A stretch of 8,276 nucleotides of DNA, taken from CAJKWP01 sp050943075 (GTDB lineage: Bacteria > Bacillota > Clostridia > Christensenellales > UBA1242). The notes beneath the pieces are model-generated. The model was not told where the DNA came from. It did no database searches and worked only from the letters and a program-made list of their open reading frames with translations. Positions 1 through 6,298 of this stretch are shown piece after piece; position 1 is the first letter of the stretch; each line of letters starts with the position of its first letter. Both the position numbers and the translations under genes were made by a program. Location: NCBI GenBank assembly GCA_050943075.1, contig JBMNOM010000039.1, positions 1 through 8,276 of the forward strand, given 5' to 3'.

Positions 1-87
1 ATAGAATCAACATATAAATAAATATTTTATTTATTATATTGTGCGTCTACACTTAAGAAGGAAAATCACTTTAACATCGAACTTTTA

Positions 88-114
88 GAGAGTTTTCTTG
101 AAAGATAGACTCTC
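88..114. other. Small inverted repeat / hairpin
   Basis: GAGAGT (88-93) is complementary to ACTCTC (109-114). Inside the 15-nt loop, TCT and AGA can pair further. No T-tract follows on the + strand, so it does not look like an intrinsic terminator. It could be a protein-binding dyad or chance; its role is unknown. Confidence 0.3.
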
Positions 115-160
115 AGTTTAAGATGAGCGAACTCAACTTCTAATTTGCATTTAGTTAACC

Positions 161-426
161 ATGCTTATAATTATAAGACAATTTCTTTTGAAAAAATATA
201 TTAACAATGTAATTATTGATGTGAAATTTATTGGAGAAATAGAATATGAAAGAAAATATTTTTTAATAACATTATTATTGTTAATTGGTTTTTCATTACC
301 AATATTATTTTCAAAAGCATAGTTGATAATGATGTTGTATTTGTATTAGCGTCTGGAGTTTTTGGCTCTGCATTTGTAGCGTTATTGCTTGAGATTTTAG
401 CTGATAAACAATTTTTTAATTTATGA
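161..426 (+). pseudogene. Frameshifted small two-helix membrane protein
   Basis: From ATG 161 a frame of 53 codons runs to TAG 320-322. It includes a hydrophobic helix at about residues 34-50 (FLITLLLLIGFSLPILF). The following frame, open from 250 to TGA 424-426, continues with a second clearly membrane-like, protein-like stretch (VVFVLASGVFGSAFVALLLEIL) and a polar tail. Restoring one A in the AAAA run at 313-316 joins them into an 88-residue protein with two transmembrane helices. ATG 161 has no Shine-Dalgarno sequence, so the true N-terminus may lie elsewhere. I do not recognise the family; small two-helix proteins of this style are common and uncharacterised. It may be a decayed gene or a sequence error; the amino-acid composition across both halves argues that it was once coding. 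Confidence 0.5.
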
Positions 427-485
427 AAATAGAAAACCGCAGATGATTTTTCTTTGTTTTTTAAAATTTTATAATTAATTAGATA

Positions 486-514
486 TTGACTATCAACAAT
501 GAAAATGATAAAAT
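486..514 (+). promoter_or_regulatory. Sigma-A-type promoter upstream of MORN-like ORF
   Basis: TTGACT (486-491) is separated by exactly 17 bases from TAAAAT (509-514). Each hexamer matches the sigma-A consensus at 5 of 6 positions. Transcription would start near 521, leaving a leader of about 60 nt before ATG 580. AT-rich DNA gives chance hits, but this spacing and match are among the best in the window. Confidence 0.55.
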
Positions 515-579
515 TATCTTATTAGTAAGAGGCATTTTAAGCTGCAAAAAAAATATATTTTTCAAAAAGCGAGTTGGTT

Positions 580-732
580 ATGAAAACTAAAAAAATTAAA
601 ACAAAAGAATATATCTATAAAGGAACTTTAAATGAAAATAATATGCCTGATGGTTTTGGAAAAATTGTTTCCTCTCCAATTAGTCACATTGTAACACACT
701 TGCGTTTTAATTACAATAGTTTAAAAATGTAA
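580..732 (+). CDS. Short ORF with one MORN-like repeat
   Basis: This 50-codon ORF begins MKTKKIKTKEY and contains YKGTLNENNMPDGFGK at residues 13-28. That fits the MORN pattern Y-x-G-x(n)-G-x-G, with Y13, G15, M22, G25 and G27 in place. MORN repeats normally occur in tandem, often in phosphatidylinositol kinases or membrane-associated bacterial proteins. A single copy followed by 20 unrelated residues (SSPISHIVTHL...) looks like the start or remnant of a longer protein. No strong ribosome binding site precedes ATG; TTG 574 is an in-frame alternative. A promoter lies at 486-514. It may be a truncated gene rather than a functional small protein, and no function is assigned. Confidence 0.4.
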   Translation: MKTKKIKTKEYIYKGTLNENNMPDGFGKIVSSPISHIVTHLRFNYNSLKM

Positions 733-777
733 TAATATAGCAAATAATATTAATACTTTTGCAATAAATATTAAAAT

Positions 778-805
778 AAAAAAACCACTTTGTTTAGTGG
801 TTTTT
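778..805 (-). terminator. Intrinsic terminator (bidirectional)
   Basis: A 9-bp stem, AAAACCACT (781-789) with AGTGGTTTT (796-804), encloses a 6-nt loop. On the minus strand the stem is followed by a run of seven T, and it begins five bases past the stop codon of the membrane acyltransferase at 811. On the + strand a run of five T also follows, so it may close the MORN-like transcript too. Confidence 0.85.
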
Positions 806-810
806 CAATT

Positions 811-2040
811 TTATAATTTAACGGTTTTGTTTTTTCTGCTTAAAGCAAAAGCAATGAATGTGAAAATTGTAATAAAAGCTGCGGCTGTTAAAATTGCAAG
901 CCAAAGTGGTGCACTGCCAACCAAATTTTCTGGAGCAAGCATTGTGTATGAACCAATTAAGAAAAATTCAAGAACATACATCAAAAGTGGGTGTCTGCCC
1001 CACCAAGCAAGTGGGGCAAATTTGGATGAGTAAAAATTGAACAAATTAACAATCATAAAGCCAGATGCTGAAATGCAAAGTGTCATCAGCACATAAACAG
1101 GTTCTGGTTTAACACCAGTTTTTAAGTTGCTTACGCCAACTGTGAAATAAAGTGTGAGTGCAAGTGCCCAAAAGCCTAAAAGAGCTAAAAGCGCTTGTTT
1201 TTTGTTTTTGGAATAAAATTCCATAAAAATTGTGCCCATCACAATTATAAATGCCCAACCAAATGCGCCAAGCACGCCGCCTTGTGTGTCTGCTTTAATC
1301 ACAGCACCCAAACCTGTGAGCCTAAAAAGCAAAAAGTATGCCAAAAACATTGCATTAGTTGCAATTGCTTTATATTTTGTTTTTAAAAACATAAATGGCA
1401 ATGCAATAAGTCCAGCCATACCAATTGATTGAAGCACCATCCAGTAGCCAGCTTTGTTAAAGTTAATGTCAAACACAAGACGAGTTGTTTCATAACTTGC
1501 CAAAAGCGCAACAACTGCACCTAAAAATGACAATGAGTATAAAAACAAGTCTTTAAAAAGTTTTTTGTGCTTTTTAAGTGGTTTAATTTGGAAAATTAAT
1601 GCCAACAAACTTGCGCAAATTACAACACCTAATGCAATTAAAAAGAAATAATCAGTGAACATAATGGTTGAGCCATTCAAAATATCAATTACCAAATTGA
1701 TTCCTGAAAATGCCCCACCAATTCCAATTAAAGCAAGGTTTCTTAAAACAAAGTGTTTAACTGCCGCTTTTTTGCCATAAAGTTCAACGCGTTTGTTAAA
1801 CGAAAGTTGATAACTTAATGCAATAGCAAACATAAACATTGGGGCAATTAAGTCTGCAATTGTGGTGAATTGAAAAATTTGAATTCCGTCTGCAATGCTG
1901 TGCTCGGAAATTTTTGTTAAAACTCCAAAACTGCCAAAGTGATTTAAAAGTTGAAAGAAGATCATGCAAAAAACTGCAATTCCCCTAAAACGGTCAATTG
2001 AAGCAAGCCTTTGGCTTTGCTTAACTTGATGTTCTGTCAT
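811..2040 (-). CDS. HGSNAT/DUF5009-like membrane acyltransferase (paralog 1)
   Basis: This 409-residue protein has about 11-12 hydrophobic helices. It has the hallmarks of the heparan-alpha-glucosaminide N-acetyltransferase / DUF5009 superfamily: RLASIDRFRG (11-20) at the start of helix 1, TIADLIAPMFMF (60-71) matching the family's VADLVFPWFVF-type helix 2, a LQSIGMAGLIALPFMF helix (203-218), and WWGRHPLLMYV (346-356) near the C-terminus. H47, followed by DG (51-52), lies in the loop before helix 2, where HGSNAT carries its catalytic histidine. Known family members move an acyl group from cytoplasmic acyl-CoA to an acceptor sugar across the membrane; the substrate here is unknown. The start is supported by AAAGGA nine bases upstream. 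It is divergent from an AMP-dependent ligase and paralogous to the gene at 3717, suggesting a shared acylation role (inference). Family assignment is fairly sure; acceptor and acyl donor are not. Confidence 0.8.
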   Translation of the reverse strand: MTEHQVKQSQRLASIDRFRGIAVFCMIFFQLLNHFGSFGVLTKISEHSIADGIQIFQFTTIADLIAPMFMFAIALSYQLSFNKRVELYGKKAAVKHFVLRNLALIGIGGAFSGINLVIDILNGSTIMFTDYFFLIALGVVICASLLALIFQIKPLKKHKKLFKDLFLYSLSFLGAVVALLASYETTRLVFDINFNKAGYWMVLQSIGMAGLIALPFMFLKTKYKAIATNAMFLAYFLLFRLTGLGAVIKADTQGGVLGAFGWAFIIVMGTIFMEFYSKNKKQALLALLGFWALALTLYFTVGVSNLKTGVKPEPVYVLMTLCISASGFMIVNLFNFYSSKFAPLAWWGRHPLLMYVLEFFLIGSYTMLAPENLVGSAPLWLAILTAAAFITIFTFIAFALSRKNKTVKL

Positions 2041-2049
2041 AAATTTTGT

Positions 2050-2061
2050 TCCTTTAAGGGG
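2050..2061. promoter_or_regulatory. Abutting divergent ribosome binding sites
   Basis: The 29-bp gap between the two divergent start codons contains TCCTTT (2050-2055; AAAGGA on the minus strand, for the acyltransferase) directly touching AAGGGG (2056-2061, for the ligase). Spacings to the starts are 9 and 8 bases. Together they form a CCTT-T-AAGG dyad. The sites confirm both starts and leave no room for promoters between the genes. Confidence 0.8.
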
Positions 2062-2069
2062 TTTATTTT

Positions 2070-3665
2070 ATGAATTGCTATCAGGATTTAGTTGAGGCAG
2101 CAAAAAAATATGATTATAAATTTGGTTTAGAATATTTTAACAGCAAAACAAAAATTAAAGATTTTATTAAAGATGTTGATAAAATTGCAACCTATTTGCA
2201 AAAGAATGGCGTTAAAAAAGACAGTGTTTACATAATTAATTTGCCAAACACTCCTCAAGCTTTTGCATTTTTTTATGCCCTAAACAAGCTTGGCGCAATT
2301 GCAAACATTGTTCACCCATTAACCCCCATTAACACACTTAAAAAAAGTGTTGAGCAAACAAATTCAAAAGGTGTTATTGTGCTTGACATTTTGGCAAATG
2401 AACATGTGGAAGACTTAAAGACAATTAACACACAATTCATTGTTGCAAAAAACTCCGATTATGTTAAAGGGCTTAAAAACCTTTGCTTTAAAACTTATGA
2501 ATTTTTTAAAACAAAAAACTTAAAAAACTTAAAAAATGCAATTTTTTATAAAGACGCAATAAAACAAGTTAAAGAAAACCAACTTTGTCCAATTACAAAA
2601 AATGATGTTGCTGTTTACATTCACAGCGGCGGAACAAGTGGAGAAACCAAAACAATTGTGCTTTCAAATTCTTCCATTGTTCATCTTTCAAACGAGGTGG
2701 CAAAATTCAACCAACGAAATGGCCCTGAATACAGCCCAATTGTGTTGCCAATTTTCCATGCTTATGGGCTTTCCATTGGCGTGCACACACTTTTAAAACT
2801 TGGCTACACTGGTGTGATTTTCCCAAAATTCGATGCAAAAAAAGTGAATAAAACACTTAAGAAATATAAGGTGACAACACTCATCAGCGTGCCTTTGATG
2901 ATTTTAAAGATGATGAGAGAAAAACATTTTTATGGCCCACATTTAAAACACCTCTCACGCGTGTATTGTGGTGGAGATGTTGTTGGAACACAACTTCAAA
3001 CAGACTTTAACACAGCACTTGAAAAATATGGCAGCAAAGGAAAATTGCTTGCTGGCTATGGTTTAACAGAAACTTGCAGTGTTGTGACTGTTAACACACT
3101 TGACAATTACAGATTTGGCTCATGCGGAAAACCGCTTTCAAACACCAAAATTGAAATTTGGGACGAAGATGAAGAAGTTTTACCAGCAAACAAAGTTGGC
3201 GAAATTGTTATTACAGGCAAAACAATTATGAATGGCTATCTTCACACAGAAGATGACGGAATCACAACAAAAAACGGAATTGACTATGTTAAAACTGGCG
3301 ACCTTGGTTTTATTGATGAAGATGGATTCATTTATGTTTCAGGGCGCAAAAAGCGTTTAATTAAAATTGCGGCATACAACATCTTCCCTTCTGAAATTGA
3401 AGACACAATTTTAAAATTGCCATACATTGAAGAGGTTTGCGCTTTTGAAAAAAAGGTTGACGGCAAAAACTACATTAAAGTTATTATGACTTTAAGAAAA
3501 ACTGCCACACTTATTGACAAAGAAATTATTTTAAAAGAAGTTAAAGAACATTGCAAAACACACCTCATTAAATATGCTTTGCCATGTGAATATGAAATTA
3601 TCAGCGATTTGCCACACACTAATATGAGCAAAATTGACGTTGTTAAAATTGCAAATGTTTATTAG
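2070..3665 (+). CDS. AMP-dependent acyl-CoA synthetase / ligase
   Basis: This 531-residue member of the ANL superfamily (acyl-CoA synthetases, NRPS adenylation domains, luciferases) activates a carboxylic acid with ATP, normally giving acyl-AMP and then acyl-CoA. Visible core motifs in order: P-loop SGGTSGETK (186-194), YGLTE (330-334), the ribose-binding D411 in KTGDLG, hinge GRKKRLIK (425-432) followed by YNIFPSEIED, and the C-terminal catalytic lysine K521 in NMSKIDV. Full length is typical and no signal peptide is seen, so it should be cytoplasmic. The hinge region reads IKIAAYNIFP where many relatives have a glycine before the N, a mild variation. The acid substrate cannot be read from the sequence. 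The start is fixed by AAGGGG eight bases upstream. It appears co-transcribed with the membrane acyltransferase 51 bp downstream and is divergent from its paralog, consistent with supplying their acyl donor (inference). Residues 134-156 form a Lys/Asn-rich low-complexity linker. Confidence 0.88.
   Translation: MNCYQDLVEAAKKYDYKFGLEYFNSKTKIKDFIKDVDKIATYLQKNGVKKDSVYIINLPNTPQAFAFFYALNKLGAIANIVHPLTPINTLKKSVEQTNSKGVIVLDILANEHVEDLKTINTQFIVAKNSDYVKGLKNLCFKTYEFFKTKNLKNLKNAIFYKDAIKQVKENQLCPITKNDVAVYIHSGGTSGETKTIVLSNSSIVHLSNEVAKFNQRNGPEYSPIVLPIFHAYGLSIGVHTLLKLGYTGVIFPKFDAKKVNKTLKKYKVTTLISVPLMILKMMREKHFYGPHLKHLSRVYCGGDVVGTQLQTDFNTALEKYGSKGKLLAGYGLTETCSVVTVNTLDNYRFGSCGKPLSNTKIEIWDEDEEVLPANKVGEIVITGKTIMNGYLHTEDDGITTKNGIDYVKTGDLGFIDEDGFIYVSGRKKRLIKIAAYNIFPSEIEDTILKLPYIEEVCAFEKKVDGKNYIKVIMTLRKTATLIDKEIILKEVKEHCKTHLIKYALPCEYEIISDLPHTNMSKIDVVKIANVY
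2113..2140 (-). promoter_or_regulatory. Possible promoter for paralog 1 inside the ligase gene
   Basis: On the minus strand TTAAAA (2135-2140) is followed after 16 bases by a perfect TATAAT (2113-2118). It would start transcription near 2106 and give a leader of about 65 nt antisense to the ligase's first codons. The -35 is weak and the DNA is AT-rich, so this is only a candidate. A promoter for this gene must nevertheless lie inside the ligase gene, because the 29-bp gap cannot hold one. Confidence 0.3.
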
Positions 3666-3666
3666 G

Positions 3667-3690
3667 ACATTCATATCGAAAGATATATGT
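3667..3690 (+). other. Intercistronic hairpin with GAAA tetraloop
   Basis: ACAT (3667-3670) pairs with ATGT (3687-3690). After a two-base bulge, ATATC (3673-3677) pairs with GATAT (3682-3686) around a GAAA loop. It begins two bases past the ligase stop codon and ends before the next gene's ribosome binding site (AAAAGGA, 3704-3710). No T-tract follows, so termination is unlikely; an mRNA processing or stability element is possible. Confidence 0.4.
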
Positions 3691-3716
3691 TATAAAAAAA
3701 TTTAAAAGGATTAAAA

Positions 3717-5024
3717 ATGGAAAAAGAAAAAACTTTAAAAAGAGACCTAGCCATTGACAGATTTCGCGGAATTGCAATCTTCTTTGTTGTACTTTCATTA
3801 ATTGTGGGCGCACTTTTGGGGCCAATGGCAGAAATCCTTGAAGAACAAGGAAAAGAATTGCCAGCATTTTTTGCGCTCATTGACAAATTGTTTTCTCACC
3901 ATGCAAGAGATGGCGTTAAGTTAATTCCAAACTTCTTGCCAAACATTATTGGTGACAACCGTGCTGGGCTTTCACTTGCAGATTTGTTTGCACCAATGTT
4001 TTTGTTCATCATTGGTTTAACAATTGTGAAAAGCTTTAAATCACGCGCAGAAAAATATGGCACAAAACAAGCATATTTTCAGCTTGCGGTTAGATCACTT
4101 GGCTTAATGGCAATTGGCTTTCTTATTAATGGCTTGGAAGGCTGGATTGAAGTTCTTGGCGGAGAAGAATATCTTGCATTTGACTTAAACCACAAATTTG
4201 CAATGATTGGTGTGTTTTTTGCGCTTGCAGTTGTTTTGGTTTTAGTGATTTCACTTATGTTAAAAAACAAAAAGTTTAAAACAATTGCATCAAATATTCT
4301 TAAATACACACTTGCATTCATTGGAACAATTTGCTTGTTCTTCATCACTGTTCGTCTTGCTGAAATTTCAGGCGGAACAGGTGTTGAAGCTTTTGGTGGC
4401 AATGTTTGGGACATTTTGCAAAACATTGGGCTTGCAAGCTTGTTTGCTCTTTTGTTTGTTAACATGGGCAAAACTGGAAGATTGGTAATTGTTGCATTAA
4501 TCTTTACATTCTTCTCAATTTTCAATCAATTTGGTGGCGCTGCAATTACAACAAGAGTTATTGAAGGTGGCGTTCCAGGAGCATTAAGCTCAAGCGCACT
4601 CATCTTGCTTGGCAGCGTGTTTGTTGAAATTTGGAACAACAAAAAATTGTATTTCACACTCACTGGCACACTTACAGTTCTTGGCTTAATTCTCACCTTT
4701 GGCGTGCAATTGCTTTTCACAAAAAGAGGCTACACACCAAACTATGTAATGCTTACAGCGGCATTGTCATCATTAATTTATGCTGGGCTTTCACTTTTGA
4801 ATAACTTTAAACCAAAATTTGCTTTCTTCACATGGTGGGGTTCAAGTGCAATTTTGACATACACATCTGCTTACACACTTGCTCTTTTAATGGGCGGAAC
4901 ATTGCTTATATTAGAACTTGTTATTCCTGTTTGGGCATTTATTGTAATTGCAGTTGTCATTGTTGATTTGTTCACACTTATGAATTGGTCACTTACAAGA
5001 AAAGGCAAGTTTGTTAGAATTTAA
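3717..5024 (+). CDS. HGSNAT/DUF5009-like membrane acyltransferase (paralog 2)
   Basis: This 435-residue, roughly 12-helix protein is clearly paralogous to the gene at 811-2040. Shared blocks: LAIDRFRGIAIFF (11-23), SLADLFAPMFLF (86-97), ILQNIGLASLFALLFV (233-248), GGVPGALSSSALILLGSVFVE (284-304), TPNYVMLTAALS (340-351) and WWG (373-375). The candidate catalytic loop has HHARDGVK (61-68), matching H..xDG in paralog 1. It is more than ten residues longer between that histidine and the ADL motif, plus an enlarged stretch after helix 1 (about 37-60). Near the C-terminus RHPLLMYV of paralog 1 becomes SSAILTYT, so the two may use different acceptors or one may be regulatory (inference). The start is supported by AAAAGGA six bases upstream. 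It lies 51 bp behind the ligase, likely in the same transcript, and ends at a strong terminator. By family it would transfer acyl groups across the cytoplasmic membrane; the substrate is unknown. Confidence 0.8.
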   Translation: MEKEKTLKRDLAIDRFRGIAIFFVVLSLIVGALLGPMAEILEEQGKELPAFFALIDKLFSHHARDGVKLIPNFLPNIIGDNRAGLSLADLFAPMFLFIIGLTIVKSFKSRAEKYGTKQAYFQLAVRSLGLMAIGFLINGLEGWIEVLGGEEYLAFDLNHKFAMIGVFFALAVVLVLVISLMLKNKKFKTIASNILKYTLAFIGTICLFFITVRLAEISGGTGVEAFGGNVWDILQNIGLASLFALLFVNMGKTGRLVIVALIFTFFSIFNQFGGAAITTRVIEGGVPGALSSSALILLGSVFVEIWNNKKLYFTLTGTLTVLGLILTFGVQLLFTKRGYTPNYVMLTAALSSLIYAGLSLLNNFKPKFAFFTWWGSSAILTYTSAYTLALLMGGTLLILELVIPVWAFIVIAVVIVDLFTLMNWSLTRKGKFVRI

Positions 5025-5043
5025 AAATAAAATTAATTAAAAT

Positions 5044-5076
5044 AAAAATAACCAAATTAACTTGGTTATTTTTTTT
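5044..5076 (+). terminator. Intrinsic terminator, shared by convergent genes
   Basis: A 9-bp stem, AATAACCAA (5047-5055) with TTGGTTATT (5062-5070), encloses a 6-nt loop and is flanked by A and T runs. The T-run continues to 5076. It lies 20 bases after the acyltransferase stop. Read on the minus strand it also has a T-rich tail, and no other hairpin is evident after the convergent cysK stop at 5182, so it probably serves both. The AT-rich stretch 5077-5181 holds nothing else that I can support. Confidence 0.85.
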
Positions 5077-5181
5077 GAAAATTTTTTTTAATTAATTAAA
5101 AATTGTTTTTATTATTAATCAAAATATTTTTTAATTTGAAATATATATTTATTTTTTTTCATATTGCAAAATCAAAAGTAT

Positions 5182-6125
5182 TTAAAGCGGATAATTTTCA
5201 AAATCATAAAGAAGTGTGGATAAATATCTTTCCCCAGTGTCTGGCATAATTGCAACAATTATTTTATTTTTGTTTTCTTGTTTTTTTGCAATTTGCATTG
5301 CAGCATAAAGTGCCGCGCCAGAGGAAATCCCCACCAAAACGCCTTCACTTTGGGCAAGTGCTCTTGCCGCCCAAATGGCTTGGTCAAAATTAACTTTATT
5401 CACTTCGTCGTAAATTTTTGTGTTTAACACTTCTGGCACAAACCCTGCCCCAATGCCCTGAATTTTGTGCGAGCCTGGGCTTTCGCCAGACAAAACTGCA
5501 GATTCACTTGGCTCAACAGCAATTATTTTAATGTTTTTAACAATTTTTTCAAGCACTTCTCCAACACCTGTAATTGTGCCACCTGTTCCAACCCCACTGA
5601 CAAAAAAATCAATTTTGCCGTTTGTATCACGCAAAATTTCTTTTGCTGTGGTTAACCTGTGAATTTGTGGGTTTGCTGGGTTTGAAAACTGGCTTAAAAT
5701 TAATGAGTTTTCAATTTCATTTTTCAATTCATTTGCTTTTTGAATTGCACCTTTCATGCCTTTTGCGCCTTCTGTTAAATGAAGTGTTGCGCCCAAAGCT
5801 TGCATAATTTTGCGCCTTTCCACACTCATGGTTTCTGGCATTGTTAAATGCAGTTTTAAACCTTTTGCCGCACACACAAACGCAAGCGCAATTCCTGTGT
5901 TGCCACTTGTGGGCTCAATGATTGTTGTGTTTTCTTTAATTAACCCCTTTTTAAGTGCGTCTTCCACCATGGAAAGACCAATGCGGTCTTTAACTGATGA
6001 AAACGGATTAAAGCTTTCCAGTTTTATAATAATATTTCCAAAAAGGTTATTTTGCTTTTAAAGTTTGATATTTCCAGCATTGGAGTTTTTCCAATTAAAT
6101 CTGTAATGCTTTTTGCAATTTTCAT
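5182..6125 (-). pseudogene. cysK: Cysteine synthase (O-acetylserine sulfhydrylase), frameshifted
   Basis: This PLP enzyme makes cysteine from O-acetylserine and sulfide. The true start is ATG 6125-6123 (MKIAKSITDLIGKTPM), with AAAGGGGA five bases upstream. After residue 25 (FKSK) the frame runs to a premature TAA. The rest (NNLFGNIIIKLESFNPFSSVKDR...) continues in another frame to 5182. Adding one base to the A4 run (T4 at 6050-6053 on the + strand) restores a 314-residue protein of normal length. With that repair: PLP lysine K46 in SSVKDR, substrate loop PTSGNTG (72-78), phosphate-binding VSGVGTGGT (176-184), GISSGAA (266-272) and PDTGERYLST (295-304). Everything except the shift looks intact, so the break is recent or a sequencing error. 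As written, only a fragment from Met53 (5970) could be made, lacking the PLP lysine and therefore inactive. No cysE is adjacent. Confidence 0.88.
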
Positions 6126-6130
6126 AAATT

Positions 6131-6138
6131 TCCCCTTT
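6131..6138 (-). promoter_or_regulatory. Ribosome binding site of cysK
   Basis: AAAGGGGA on the minus strand, five bases before ATG 6125. It decides the true cysK start at 6125 over the internal Met at 5970 and over the longer upstream open frame from 6308, whose extra 61 residues are non-conserved intergenic sequence. Confidence 0.8.
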
Positions 6139-6165
6139 AAAATATTTATGCACGCGCACTTAAAA

Positions 6166-6193
6166 TAGATAACAAAAATGACAAAAAATGCAA
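6166..6193 (-). promoter_or_regulatory. Possible cysK promoter
   Basis: On the minus strand TTGCAT (6188-6193) is followed after 16 bases by TATCTA (6166-6171), preceded by TG one base upstream (extended -10). The hexamers are weak matches, so this is only a candidate. It is correctly placed about 40 bases before the cysK start. I see no T-box or S-box riboswitch features in the 173-bp divergent region. Confidence 0.3.
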
Positions 6194-6215
6194 GGAAAAT
6201 TAGTAATTTTTTTGT

Positions 6216-6238
6216 AAGTGTCTTAAAGCCAAGCACTT
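6216..6238 (+). other. Inverted repeat just upstream of the glycosyltransferase promoter
   Basis: AAGTG-T-CTT (6216-6224) is complementary to AAG-CACTT (6231-6238), apart from one unpaired T, around a 6-nt loop. It ends ten bases before the -35 box at 6248, a position where an activator or repressor could bind. It could equally be chance in AT-rich DNA. Confidence 0.3.
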
Positions 6239-6247
6239 TAAAGTTGT

Positions 6248-6275
6248 TTGAAAAAATGTGTAAATATGCTATGAT
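6248..6275 (+). promoter_or_regulatory. Promoter of the glycosyltransferase gene
   Basis: TTGAAA (6248-6253), 16-base spacer, TATGAT (6270-6275) preceded by TG one base upstream (extended -10, TGCTATGAT). Transcription would start near 6282, giving a leader of about 17 nt that just contains the ribosome binding site AAAAGGA (6285-6291). Confidence 0.55.
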
Positions 6276-6298
6276 AAAGATGATAAAAGGAAAAAGAA

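Larger units (their letters stand above)
1..780. other. Gene-poor region with remnants
   Basis: No intact gene of ordinary size is visible here on either strand. The stretch is visibly more AT-rich than the coding block that follows. It contains a small hairpin (88-114), a frameshifted membrane-protein fragment (161-426), a promoter (486-514) and a 50-codon MORN-like ORF (580-732), each listed separately. Positions 1-87 and 427-485 show nothing I can interpret. The mixture of coding-like fragments and stops suggests decayed genes, though sequencing error at short homopolymers could explain part of it. Confidence 0.6.

Noticed and set aside
424..426. TGA read as tryptophan (Mollicutes-type code)
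   Set aside because: All convincing genes use TGG for Trp and are free of in-frame TGA, apart from frameshifted regions; the standard bacterial code explains them.
797..1432. Plus-strand open frames (797-1033, 1195-1386, 1232-1432) inside the first acyltransferase gene
   Set aside because: They are antisense to a well-supported conserved protein, lack ribosome binding sites and encode no recognisable motif.
4079..4525. 148-codon minus-strand open frame inside paralog 2
   Set aside because: Antisense to the conserved membrane acyltransferase; low-complexity composition, no ribosome binding site and no family features.
5182..5970. Intact 262-residue cysK starting at ATG 5970
   Set aside because: It would lack the PLP lysine and N-terminal domain; the missing part is present in another frame with a proper start and ribosome binding site at 6125, so this is a frameshift, not a shorter gene.
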